Source: Paraburkholderia bryophila
GTDB lineage: Bacteria; Pseudomonadota; Gammaproteobacteria; Burkholderiales; Burkholderiaceae
Length of the DNA: 64,000 nucleotides
Reading direction: 5' to 3'
Assembly (NCBI RefSeq): GCF_013409255.1
Contig: NZ_JACCAS010000002.1
Coordinates: 2,656,001-2,720,000 of the forward strand
The translations under genes and the position numbers were made by a program. The notes below the pieces were generated by a model, which was not told the origin of the DNA, did no database searches, and was given only the letters and a program-made list of their open reading frames with translations. Positions 32,984 to 41,608 of this stretch are shown here, one piece after another (the stretch's first letter is position 1; the number at the start of each line of letters is the position of its first letter).

Positions 32984-33793
32984 ATGCCTTGTCACAGCGA
33001 CGACCTTCGCTCGAATCATCTGCTCGGTGCCCTTCCCGAAGAAGATCTGCGCGCACTCGAACCGCTCCTCGAACTCGTGCGCGTACGAGATTCGCAACTG
33101 CTCTGCGATGCGGGTGTGCCCGCGACTTACATGTACTTCCCGACCACCGCGGTGATGTCGTTGCTGCACCTGAAAGAAGACGGGGCCATTGTCGAGATCG
33201 CAGCCGTCGGCAGGGAAGGGATGGTCGGCGTGCAGGCGCTGGCGGGCGGCGGTTCGCTGCCTGGCCGGGTGGAGGTACGTAGCGGCGGGATGGCGTATCG
33301 GATCGCGGTCCACGCTATTCGCAAGGAATGCGATCGATCGATGGGCATCTACCGCGTGATGGTGCTTTATATGCAGGCCCTGATGACGCAGATCGCTCAA
33401 AGCGCGCTGTGCACCAAACACCATTCGATCCGCCAGCAACTCTGCCGCTGGCTACTGGTTGCTCATGATCAGCTTGCCAGCGACGAGCTCAGCGTCACCC
33501 AGCAGATGATCGCGAACATGCTGGGTGTGCGGCGCGAAGGCGTGACGCAGGCGGCAGGCAAGCTCCACGACGCAGCACTGATCCGCCAGCGTCGCGGCAG
33601 GATCACCGTCGTGAACCGGCCGGGTCTGGAGGATTGCGCTTGCGAGTGCTACAGCATGATCCGCCGCGAGCTCGGTCGACTGTTGCCGCGCGAGCACGAG
33701 GTGGCCGCTAGTGGCCATCTTCCGCAGGCACTCGCCACCGTCGGGAAACCGTTGAGCTTTGACAGTCAATCTCGTTTGCTGCAGTCAAGTTAA
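32984..33793 (+). CDS. CRP/FNR-family transcriptional regulator leading the EPS operon (269 aa)
   Basis: The ATG at 32984 begins M-P-C-H-S-D-D-L-R-S-N-H-L-L-G. The protein has a cyclic-nucleotide-type beta-roll with V-P-A-T-Y-M-Y-F-P-T-T-A-V-M-S-L-L and a C-terminal helix-turn-helix (T-Q-Q-M-I-A-N-M-L-G-V-R-R-E-G-V-T-Q-A-A). It is a distant paralogue of the minus-strand CRP/FNR gene on the other side of the AT-rich region. The frame is open upstream to 32897, but that part lies across the sigma-54 promoter and lacks family resemblance. The next EPS gene starts 22 bases after its stop, so the regulator is probably co-transcribed with the polymer genes it controls. Confidence 0.87.
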   Translation: MPCHSDDLRSNHLLGALPEEDLRALEPLLELVRVRDSQLLCDAGVPATYMYFPTTAVMSLLHLKEDGAIVEIAAVGREGMVGVQALAGGGSLPGRVEVRSGGMAYRIAVHAIRKECDRSMGIYRVMVLYMQALMTQIAQSALCTKHHSIRQQLCRWLLVAHDQLASDELSVTQQMIANMLGVRREGVTQAAGKLHDAALIRQRRGRITVVNRPGLEDCACECYSMIRRELGRLLPREHEVAASGHLPQALATVGKPLSFDSQSRLLQSS

Positions 33794-33815
33794 GTTATCG
33801 GAACGAGAAATCATC

Positions 33816-35195
33816 ATGTACGGAATCATCTCAAGACTATGCGACGTGTTGATGATCGTCGCGGGGGCGTGGCTGGCTCGCGGGATGCGCTTCAACGGCT
33901 CGCATGTCCTCAGCGGCGCGGAGCACATTCTGATCGTGCAATTGTGCGTGCTGGTATTGCTCGTATTTCCGCCGCTCGGCATTTATCGATCATGGCGCGG
34001 TCAGGCGCTGCACCGCATGATGTCGCGCGTGATGCTGGCGTGGACGATCGTCGGTGTGGTCGGACTGTGCGTCGTGTTCGCCCTGCATCTGACCGGCGAC
34101 ATATCGCGGCTCTGGTTCGGCCAGGCGTTTCTCACGACCGGCGTGCTGTTTCTTGCTGAACGTTTCGTTGTGCACGGCGTACAGCGCCATCTGCGGAAAA
34201 GCGGCAAGGATCAGCGCGCGGTGGTGATCGTGGGCGCGGGGAGCTATGGGCGCGCGGTGCTTGCCCAGTTGCAGGCAACGCCCTCCGCCGGCTTCAGGCC
34301 GATTTCCATGTTCGACGACGATGCCGGCGCGAGCGCGAGCCACAGCATCGCCGGCGTGCCGGTCATGACCGATTTCCGCGAGCTGCGACGGAGGGTGCGT
34401 GCGTGCGAGGTGGACGAAATGTGGCTGGCGTTGCCGCTGTCGCGTGAGCGCACCATTCAACGCATTGTGCGTGAGTTCCGCCACGACTTCGTGAACCTGC
34501 GTTTCCTGCCGGACGTTCGCAGTATGACGTTCCTGAATCGCTCCGTCGCCGAAGTACTGAACATGCCCGTTATCGACCTCGCTGCCAGTCCGCTGCAGCA
34601 CCCGCAGTTATGGCCCAAGTTTCTGTTCGACCGCGTGTTCGCACTTGCAGTCCTGATTCCGATGCTGCCGCTGTTCATCGGGTTGGGTATCGCGGTGAAG
34701 CTGTCCTCGCCTGGCCCTGTGTTGTTCCGCCAGAAGCGTAAAGGTATCGACGGCCGCGAGTTCGAGATATTCAAGTTCCGCACGATGAAGGTTCATGGAG
34801 AGAGTCGCGGCGCCGTTCGCCAGGCATCGCGCAACGATTCGCGCATTACGAAAGTGGGGGCGTTTCTGAGGCGTACGTCGCTCGACGAACTGCCGCAGTT
34901 CCTCAACGTTCTGCTGGGACAGATGTCGGTGGTGGGACCCCGTCCGCACGCGATCGAACACGACGACTTATACAAGGACCTGGTTGACGGATATATGTAC
35001 CGCTACAGGATTCGCCCGGGCATTACGGGTTGGGCGCAGGTCAACGGGTATCGCGGCGAAACGCGCAAAGTCGAGAAGATGGAAGCGCGTGTCAAGTTCG
35101 ATCTGTTCTACATCCAGAACTGGACCTTCTGGTTCGACATCAAGATCATCCTCATCACGCTGGTAAAGGGGTTTGTCGGAAAGAACGCGTTTTGA
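33816..35195 (+). CDS. Undecaprenyl-phosphate hexose-1-phosphate transferase, EPS initiation (459 aa)
   Basis: This polyisoprenyl-phosphate sugar phosphotransferase (WcaJ/ExoY/BceB type) adds the first sugar phosphate to undecaprenyl phosphate in the inner membrane. The N-terminal half has about four hydrophobic helices and a Rossmann-like CoA-binding region (V-V-I-V-G-A-G-S-Y-G). A fifth hydrophobic segment (F-A-L-A-V-L-I-P-M-L-P-L-F) precedes the catalytic domain with K-F-R-T-M-K, R-R-T-S-L-D-E-L-P-Q-F-L-N-V and R-P-G-I-T-G-W-A-Q-V-N-G-Y-R-G-E-T. Length is typical for the five-helix subfamily. I use ATG 33816; the longer frame overlaps the CRP/FNR gene. It is the first polymer gene of the operon. 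Confidence 0.92.
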   Translation: MYGIISRLCDVLMIVAGAWLARGMRFNGSHVLSGAEHILIVQLCVLVLLVFPPLGIYRSWRGQALHRMMSRVMLAWTIVGVVGLCVVFALHLTGDISRLWFGQAFLTTGVLFLAERFVVHGVQRHLRKSGKDQRAVVIVGAGSYGRAVLAQLQATPSAGFRPISMFDDDAGASASHSIAGVPVMTDFRELRRRVRACEVDEMWLALPLSRERTIQRIVREFRHDFVNLRFLPDVRSMTFLNRSVAEVLNMPVIDLAASPLQHPQLWPKFLFDRVFALAVLIPMLPLFIGLGIAVKLSSPGPVLFRQKRKGIDGREFEIFKFRTMKVHGESRGAVRQASRNDSRITKVGAFLRRTSLDELPQFLNVLLGQMSVVGPRPHAIEHDDLYKDLVDGYMYRYRIRPGITGWAQVNGYRGETRKVEKMEARVKFDLFYIQNWTFWFDIKIILITLVKGFVGKNAF

Positions 35196-35254
35196 AAAAG
35201 AACGTCGCGTCGTGGATTCCTGAACTCAGGACCTCGAAACCAGGAGAAATAAGG

Positions 35255-36526
35255 ATGTTGAAGTTCCCCATCGTTGCGACCGTCGCTCTGACGGTCGCAT
35301 TGTCGGGCTGCGCGCTCGCCCCCGGTCCGGCGCTCGATGCAAGCCGGATGCACGACGATCTGGCTAAGCCGACGGATACGTCGGTGTACGACGTCAAGCT
35401 GATCACGCCACAGTTGGTCTACGGGCTCAAGGAGGCGGACGAGGCCGACGCGCGTGCTCGCGAGGCGGGTATCCAGGCCGGCACGACGGAAGTACAGAGC
35501 GACTATCGCGTTGGATTCAACGATCTGATCGGCGTTACGGTCTGGCGGCATCCGGAGCTGGCGCTCGGGGGCGGTGAACAGACGCCATCCCCGGACGCCA
35601 GCGCGATGCAGGGGATCGGCGTGCTGGGTGGCAGCCAGCAACAAGGCGGAGCGTTTGCCGCCAACGGGGCCGGCGATGTCGACGCACAAGGTCAACGTGT
35701 GGCCGCGGACGGCACGATTTTCTTTCCGACCGTCGGGCGTGTGCGCGTTGGCGGAATGAGTACGGTGCAGATAGCGGCGCTCCTGCGCAACGCGCTGAAG
35801 GATCAAATCAAGGATCCGCAAATCGACGTCCGTGTGATCCAGTTCCGCAGCCAGCATATTCAGATTACCGGGGACGTGAAGAACCCCGGCCAACTGGCGC
35901 TTGTCGGCACACCCACCCGCGTTGTCGATGCGATCAGCCGCGCGGGCGGCGCCAATCCAGACGCGGATCTGCAACGGGTACTGGTTTCGCGCGCCGGTCA
36001 GGTCACGACGATCGACGTGACGCGAATTCTGACTCGCGGGGATATGCGCCAAAACATCGTGCTGCAGGCGAGTGACATCGTGAATGTGCCGGATCACACG
36101 CGCAACCGCGTGTTCGTCATGGGCGAGGTGCCGAAGCCGCAGACCCTGTATATGAGCCAGGGGCAACTGTCGCTCGCGGATGCGCTTTCGGCGGCAGGCA
36201 GTATCGACATCAATGGCGCCAATCCGCGGCAGATCATCGTGATCCGTCATCCGGACCCGGCACCTGGGCAGACTGGAGACGCGCAACGCGACCTGCAGGA
36301 AGGCATCAAGAAGGCGAGTTACCGTCCGGAACAGAACCGGCCGGAAATATTCCGGCTCGATATGACGCAGGTGGACGCGATCATGCTCGCGACCGAGTTC
36401 GATATGAAACCGCTGGATGTCGTCTATGTAGGAACGGCGTCGTCCGCACGCTTTAATCGCCTGCTTGCGCAGATCCTGCCGTCGGCGGAGTCGTTCTATC
36501 TGATGTGGTCGGTGACGCATAACTGA
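35255..36526 (+). CDS. Polysaccharide export outer-membrane lipoprotein, Wza-like (423 aa)
   Basis: This is the outer-membrane pore protein for EPS export. The ATG at 35255 follows a strong aggagaaataagg site and starts a lipoprotein signal (V-A-L-T-V-A-L-S-G-C, lipobox Cys near residue 19). A polysaccharide export domain begins with Y-R-V-G-F-N-D-L-I-G-V-T-V-W. SLBB repeats follow, including I-Q-I-T-G-D-V-K-N-P-G-Q-L and V-F-V-M-G-E-V-P-K-P. A Gly/Gln-rich insertion (about residues 115-145) separates the first strand from the rest. Upstream codons in the same frame belong to a shadow of the preceding gene. It works with the Wzz/Wzc-like protein encoded three genes downstream. Confidence 0.92.
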   Translation: MLKFPIVATVALTVALSGCALAPGPALDASRMHDDLAKPTDTSVYDVKLITPQLVYGLKEADEADARAREAGIQAGTTEVQSDYRVGFNDLIGVTVWRHPELALGGGEQTPSPDASAMQGIGVLGGSQQQGGAFAANGAGDVDAQGQRVAADGTIFFPTVGRVRVGGMSTVQIAALLRNALKDQIKDPQIDVRVIQFRSQHIQITGDVKNPGQLALVGTPTRVVDAISRAGGANPDADLQRVLVSRAGQVTTIDVTRILTRGDMRQNIVLQASDIVNVPDHTRNRVFVMGEVPKPQTLYMSQGQLSLADALSAAGSIDINGANPRQIIVIRHPDPAPGQTGDAQRDLQEGIKKASYRPEQNRPEIFRLDMTQVDAIMLATEFDMKPLDVVYVGTASSARFNRLLAQILPSAESFYLMWSVTHN

Positions 36527-36601
36527 GCGTCGCGCCGTGCATTGAGAACGTCGTGAAATCCATAAAGTCAGGATCACCTGGCGGTGAGAAAGAGAGCATT
36601 G

Positions 36602-37786
36602 ATGAAAGACCGATATGTGTCGCTCGGGCAAGACGTGGCTCTTCATTCTGAAACGACGTCGGCGGCTACGGTGGTCGATCGGGCGCGCAAGGCGGCCAAT
36701 TTGCCAATTAAAGTCGCGATCAACGGCAAGTTTACGTCGCAGCGCCTGACTGGCGTGCAACGGGTGGCGCATGAGCTGACGTCCGCGCTGTCGCGCCTGT
36801 TGCCGGTGTACCAACGCCCCATGTTGCTGATGCCGCAAGACCGTCGCGACGAAGTGGTATTTGCCGGTGTTCCGCGTCGGGTCGTGCGTCGCTTTCGTGG
36901 CGTGCTCTGGGAACAACTGACGCTTCCGTTTGCGGCAAGCGGAACCACGTTACTGAGCTTGTGCAACGTGGGACCCATGCTCAAGCGCCGGCAGGTGCTG
37001 ATGATTCACGACGCGGCTATTTTCGACCTGCCTGAGGGATATTCAGCCGGCTTCCGGCTCTGGTATCGCTTTGCATTCGCGCTGCTTAAGCGCAACGTGC
37101 GGCATATCGTGACCGTCTCCGCGTTTTCCAAGGCGCGCATTGTCGCCCGGATGGGCATCTCACCGGACAACATTTCGGTGGTACGGAACGGGGTCGATCA
37201 CCTCGACCGGATTAGCAGCGACTATTCGATCCTCGAGCGCCTCAACGTGACCATGGACGGCTTCGTGTTGATCGTCGGGTCACTTGCACCGGGTAAGAAC
37301 CTGGCGCGCGTCCTTGCAGCGATCGCGCTGCTGGAGCATGTACTCGGCGACGTGAAGTTCGTGATTGCCGGTGGCAATAACGTCAAGATATTCGGCACCG
37401 AGGGCGATCGCGCCCGAGAACCGGCGAAAAATATCGTCTGGGCGGGCTATCTGAGCGATGGCGAGTTGAAAGCGCTTTATGAAAACGCCGCCTGTTTTGT
37501 GTTTCCGTCGTTGTACGAGGGGTTCGGCTTGCCGCCCCTAGAAGCCATGTATTGCGGCTGTCCGGTGATCGCTTCCAGCGAGGGAGCGTTACCCGAGGTT
37601 TGCGGCGACGCCGCGCTCTATTGCGACGCGAGTTCGGTCGACGACATAGCCGCGAAGATCGCTTATCTGATGGGCGACGTCACCAGGCGCCATGCGATGT
37701 GTCTCAAAGGCAGGGAGCACGCGAAGCAGTTTCGCTGGAGCGACTCAGCGACCGAATTGCTGCGCGTGCTTCGTGAAATTGAATAG
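36602..37786 (+). CDS. Glycosyltransferase, GT4 family (394 aa)
   Basis: This is a GT-B-fold glycosyltransferase, probably adding a sugar to the lipid-linked EPS repeat on the cytoplasmic face. The N-terminal domain has [16 protein letters not shown], the acceptor-side loop typical of mannosyltransferases. The C-terminal nucleotide-sugar domain has [12 protein letters not shown] and the E-x7-E signature region [15 protein letters not shown] use the ATG at 36602 after an agagag site; a GTG 18 bases earlier is the alternative. ManC in the facing operon suggests GDP-mannose could be the donor. Confidence 0.87.
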   Translation: MKDRYVSLGQDVALHSETTSAATVVDRARKAANLPIKVAINGKFTSQRLTGVQRVAHELTSALSRLLPVYQRPMLLMPQDRRDEVVFAGVPRRVVRRFRGVLWEQLTLPFAASGTTLLSLCNVGPMLKRRQVLMIHDAAIFDLPEGYSAGFRLWYRFAFALLKRNVRHIVTVSAFSKARIVARMGISPDNISVVRNGVDHLDRISSDYSILERLNVTMDGFVLIVGSLAPGKNLARVLAAIALLEHVLGDVKFVIAGGNNVKIFGTEGDRAREPAKNIVWAGYLSDGELKALYENAACFVFPSLYEGFGLPPLEAMYCGCPVIASSEGALPEVCGDAALYCDASSVDDIAAKIAYLMGDVTRRHAMCLKGREHAKQFRWSDSATELLRVLREIE

Positions 37787-37840
37787 GGATGTGCTTGTCC
37801 CACGAGCGGGAACGGCCGGAAGAACATCGGAAAGGTGCAG

Positions 37841-39154
37841 ATGAACGACAAGCGGAGAAGGACCTGCCTGCTGATCGCGATGGCGGCAGCGGTGGGTGGA
37901 ATGATCTTGCCGGTGCGGCCCGTGTCGTCGGCACCGGTCATCGTGCTCGATAGTGCTGAGAAATCGGTTGCGCGGAATTACATCGAGCTGCCTGCGTTCG
38001 CGCGATCCCGTGCGAACACAGGGGTAGCCGTTCACGATATCGCTGACACGAAGCTGCTGGATGCGGTAAAGGATGTGGGGTTCTCGTTCATTCGCGCGGA
38101 CCTGTTCTGGTCCGAAGTGGACACTAAAGACGGCTGGCAGTTTTCGAGGTACGACACGCTGGTGTCGGATCTTGCCGCGCGTGGATTGGGTGCGCTTTTT
38201 ATCCTTGGCTATGGAAATGACCTGTATGGCCCGCATCAGCCTCCCACCACGCCTCTGCAGCTTGCCGGGTTTTCACGCTACGTTCATGAATCCGTGTCGC
38301 GCTATAGAGATGCCGATGTCCGCTTCGAAGTATGGAACGAGGAGGACAGCAAGTCGTTCTGGCTTACCGAGCCATCGCCGGCGGCGTACGGGCAATTGCT
38401 GAACACGGCCTTGAGGGCGGCGAAGTCCGCCAATCCGGACGCGGTCGTGGCAATGGGCGGTGTACAGCAGGTCAATCGGGATTTCATTCGCGCCGTCGGC
38501 AACGTTTGGCAGGTGGAGCCCGATGCGGTGAGCGTGCATCCGTATCGGCAGGAAGAGCCCGAGTCGGTATTTTCCGACTACCGTCATTTGAGCCAGGATC
38601 TGGCCGCCTATCGCAAGGTGCCGGCGATCTGGGCGACCGAATGGTCCTATCCGAGCTACGGTTACAGCTATGTCGCGGACATTGCGGACGGACATTCGCC
38701 GGAAGCTCGCGCACGGCAAGCCCGTTATGTGGTGCGACGGTTTCTGACCGACTGGATAGCGCAGATCGGTCTTACCGCGTATTACGACATCCGCAACGAC
38801 GGAGCGAATCCGAAAAACATGGAAAACAACTTTGGACTTCTCGACTCGGATAACACAAGACTGCCCGCCTACGACGCAACGAAGTACCTGTTTTCCTTCA
38901 CGAAAGACGTTACGCGTGCCCGGTACTTCATCGACATCCAGAACAAGTACGTGATTCTGAAATTGAATTCTCCGCACGCGACCCGCTATGTCGCGTGGTG
39001 CTACGGCAGGGGCAACGGTATCAGGCTGGATATCTCCCAACTGCCGGGCAACGCGCGAGCGACCGATATGTACGGCACTCGACTGGTGCCGGAAGGTGGT
39101 GCCGTGACGGCGCCCGAAACGTTAGGGCCGGTGTTCATCAGCGTGGCTTCATAG
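37841..39154 (+). CDS. Secreted glycoside hydrolase, GH39/PslG-like clan-A barrel (437 aa)
   Basis: A signal peptide (residues about 1-32, ending near V-S-S-A) leads a TIM-barrel glycosidase. The clan GH-A catalytic pair is visible: acid/base Glu167 in V-W-N-E-E-D and nucleophile Glu267 in W-A-T-E-W-S-Y. The sequence is of the PslG/GH39 type, a periplasmic enzyme that trims or releases the nascent polymer in Psl synthesis. The start is ATG 37841 after gaaagg. It is the fourth polymer gene of the plus-strand operon, before the Wzz/Wzc gene, so it probably processes this EPS during export rather than digesting foreign sugars. Confidence 0.82.
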   Translation: MNDKRRRTCLLIAMAAAVGGMILPVRPVSSAPVIVLDSAEKSVARNYIELPAFARSRANTGVAVHDIADTKLLDAVKDVGFSFIRADLFWSEVDTKDGWQFSRYDTLVSDLAARGLGALFILGYGNDLYGPHQPPTTPLQLAGFSRYVHESVSRYRDADVRFEVWNEEDSKSFWLTEPSPAAYGQLLNTALRAAKSANPDAVVAMGGVQQVNRDFIRAVGNVWQVEPDAVSVHPYRQEEPESVFSDYRHLSQDLAAYRKVPAIWATEWSYPSYGYSYVADIADGHSPEARARQARYVVRRFLTDWIAQIGLTAYYDIRNDGANPKNMENNFGLLDSDNTRLPAYDATKYLFSFTKDVTRARYFIDIQNKYVILKLNSPHATRYVAWCYGRGNGIRLDISQLPGNARATDMYGTRLVPEGGAVTAPETLGPVFISVAS

Positions 39155-39264
39155 ACGAACGCACCTGCTGTGCGGGAAGTGTCCTGCCGTGCAGGATGCC
39201 AATTGACAGGACGGCTGCGGTTCGAGCGGTCTCGGGTATCAACTTTTTATTGCAAGGGTCTGAC

Positions 39265-41529
39265 ATGGGCTTTCATCTGGAGCAGTCGTCTTCCTCCTCG
39301 TCGAGGAGAAGCGACGGGCTCCTCAATCTCTGGTGGAGCGCGGTTCGATACAAACGTCTGTTTGGAGCGATCACGGCGATATTTGTCGTCGCGGGCGGGA
39401 TATATCTGATGCTGGCAACGCCGCAGTATCGGGCCGAAGCGCTCCTGCGTTTTCAGACCAAACCCGGTGCCGCGATCAGCGCGCTATCCGACGTCTCGGG
39501 CACGATCGAGGCGAATCCATCGGCGAGCGACGAAAGCGAGGTGCTGGCTTCGCGGCCTATCGTCAGCGAGGCTATCGTACAAACCGGTGCGGCTATAACG
39601 GTTCAGACGGAAACGTATTTTCCGTTGCTCGGCCGGCTGCTCGCTTCGCGATACCACGGCGCGACGGAGTTGGCGCCGCCGTTCCTCGGCTTGAAAAAAT
39701 ATGCATGGGGAGGAGAGCAGCTCAAGCTCGGCACTTTCACGTTGCCTTCCAATGTACTCGAAGAAAAATTCCGGATCGTCGCGGCCGAGGGGGATCGCTG
39801 GACCCTGTACGACGATGAAAACAAGACCCTTGCGCAAGGACGCGTAGCGCAGACCGTATCGTTTGCGGTGTCGACCGCTGACGGGGAGGCGCAAGCTCAG
39901 CTGCGCGTCGACATGCTGCGCGCGCGGCCTGGGGTCGCATTCGCGATTCGTCGGCTGTCGGACGAAGTGGCCTATAAGAGCGTTTCGGCTCGACTGAAGG
40001 CGGTGGTTTCCAGCCGCGACTCTTCGCTTCGCGAGCCGGCGATGCTGACACTCAGCTACCAGGCGGATACGCCTGACGGTGCGCAGTCGATGGTCAACAC
40101 GATCGTGAAGACCTACCTGACGCGTGACGTGGAATATCGCTCCGGGCAGGCGCAACGAAATCTCGACTTTCTGCATCGGCGCCTTCCCGGACTGAAAACA
40201 GATCTGGAGAAAGCGGAGAACAAGCTCAACGATTTCCGTACGAAGACCGGGACGATCGATGTGGATCAGCAAGGTACAGCGCTGATTAGCCGCCTGAGTT
40301 CTCTGGAGGAGCATCAGACTGTGCTGCAACTGGCCCTCGACGGCCTGAACGACAGATATCAGCCGGGCAACCCGATCTATAAGACCGCGCTGGCGCAACT
40401 CAATCAGGTCAACAGCGAAATCGAAAAGACGTCGAGGATCGCCGCCAAGTTGCCGAGCACGCAACGCGAGTACGTGAGGTTGTCCCGTCAGGTCGCCGTG
40501 GCGACTCAGCTCTATACCAATGTCCTGACCAACTCGCAGCAACTGGAAGTGGCCGTGGCGAGTACGGCACCCGGTGCCAGCGTCGTGGAATGGGCGATAG
40601 CGCCGGAGAAACCGACGTGGCCGAGGAGGGGTATTGTGCTGTTGGGCTCGCTTCTTGGCGGATTGTTCGCGGCTACGTGTGCGGTTCATCTGATATCGCT
40701 CAAGCGGCGGGAACTGCGTACGCCGGAAGATATCGACGGTATTTCGTCGTTGCCTCGTCTCACGGTGGTCGCTGAATCCGCCGCTCAGCGCCTGCAGGTT
40801 AAGCAGATCGGCGAGTCATGCGGCGCGTCAGGGCCTATGCCGCTACTGCTGGGTATGACCAGTCCCACCGATCCGAGTATCGAAGCGCTGCGCTTGTTGC
40901 GCAGCAGTCTCAGGACCCTGCTGGCCCGCAATGACGAACCACGCAAAGGGGTGGTGATCCTCTTCACCGGACCGACTCAAGGTGTTGGGAACAGTTTTGT
41001 GGCATCTAATTTCGCTTATTTGCTGGCGGAAACGAAGGCTTCGGTACTCTTGATCGACGCCGACATGCGTCGAGGTAAGTCGAGCCAACTGCCGGAGAGA
41101 CGACCCGGCGCCGGGCTCGCTGAAGTGCTCAACGGGGTGGCACGCATCAAGGATGTCATCGTCAGGTTAGGAGGGAGTCATCTGTCCATGCTGGGTGCGG
41201 GGATATCGACTACGCCGAATACGTCGGAGCTGCTGGAACAGGCCGAATACGGGAAGGTGCTCGCACAGCTTCGAGACCAGTACGATTTCATCGTGATCGA
41301 CGCACCGCCGGTTTTGCCCACGAGCGACACGCTGACGCTCGCAGCCCAGGACTGCGATCTGGTACTGGTGGTTTCGCGCGCGGACTTCACGCGGGCGCAT
41401 CAACTTGAAGAAACACTGCGTCGACTGGAAAACGCCGCAGCCAGGGTGATGGGTCACGTTTTTAACGGATTGCTGCCAAGCCGATATAGCGTGCGCGAAG
41501 CGTCCGGCTTCAGCGGTGCAAAGCGCTGA
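39265..41529 (+). CDS. Wzz/Wzc-like EPS co-polymerase with degenerate tyrosine-kinase domain (754 aa)
   Basis: The protein has the architecture of BY-kinase polysaccharide co-polymerases: a membrane helix near residues 33-52, a long periplasmic coiled-coil Wzz/GNVR region, a second helix near 455-475 and a cytoplasmic P-loop domain. In that domain Walker A reads G-P-T-Q-G-V-G-N-S-F: the invariant Lys is Asn576. Walker A' (L-L-I-D-A-D-M-R-R-G) and Walker B (F-I-V-I-D-A-P-P) look intact. The C-terminus has one Tyr (S-R-Y-S-V-R-E-A) rather than a tyrosine cluster. It likely controls chain length and export, but kinase activity is doubtful. It is the last gene of the plus-strand operon. Confidence 0.88.
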   Translation: MGFHLEQSSSSSSRRSDGLLNLWWSAVRYKRLFGAITAIFVVAGGIYLMLATPQYRAEALLRFQTKPGAAISALSDVSGTIEANPSASDESEVLASRPIVSEAIVQTGAAITVQTETYFPLLGRLLASRYHGATELAPPFLGLKKYAWGGEQLKLGTFTLPSNVLEEKFRIVAAEGDRWTLYDDENKTLAQGRVAQTVSFAVSTADGEAQAQLRVDMLRARPGVAFAIRRLSDEVAYKSVSARLKAVVSSRDSSLREPAMLTLSYQADTPDGAQSMVNTIVKTYLTRDVEYRSGQAQRNLDFLHRRLPGLKTDLEKAENKLNDFRTKTGTIDVDQQGTALISRLSSLEEHQTVLQLALDGLNDRYQPGNPIYKTALAQLNQVNSEIEKTSRIAAKLPSTQREYVRLSRQVAVATQLYTNVLTNSQQLEVAVASTAPGASVVEWAIAPEKPTWPRRGIVLLGSLLGGLFAATCAVHLISLKRRELRTPEDIDGISSLPRLTVVAESAAQRLQVKQIGESCGASGPMPLLLGMTSPTDPSIEALRLLRSSLRTLLARNDEPRKGVVILFTGPTQGVGNSFVASNFAYLLAETKASVLLIDADMRRGKSSQLPERRPGAGLAEVLNGVARIKDVIVRLGGSHLSMLGAGISTTPNTSELLEQAEYGKVLAQLRDQYDFIVIDAPPVLPTSDTLTLAAQDCDLVLVVSRADFTRAHQLEETLRRLENAAARVMGHVFNGLLPSRYSVREASGFSGAKR

Positions 41530-41545
41530 TGCGCAGACACCGGGC

Positions 41546-41565
41546 GCCCCAGCCGGGGCTGGGGC
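41546..41565. terminator. GC-rich hairpin between the two convergent EPS operons
   Basis: gccccagcc and ggctggggc form a 9-bp perfect dyad separated by two bases. It lies 17 bases after the plus-strand stop and 44 bases before the minus-strand stop, so it could end transcription from both sides. No T-tract follows. Confidence 0.5.
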
Positions 41566-41608
41566 TTGTGTCGCACTGCCCACTCGAGATGGGCAGTAGT
41601 GCCGCGGA

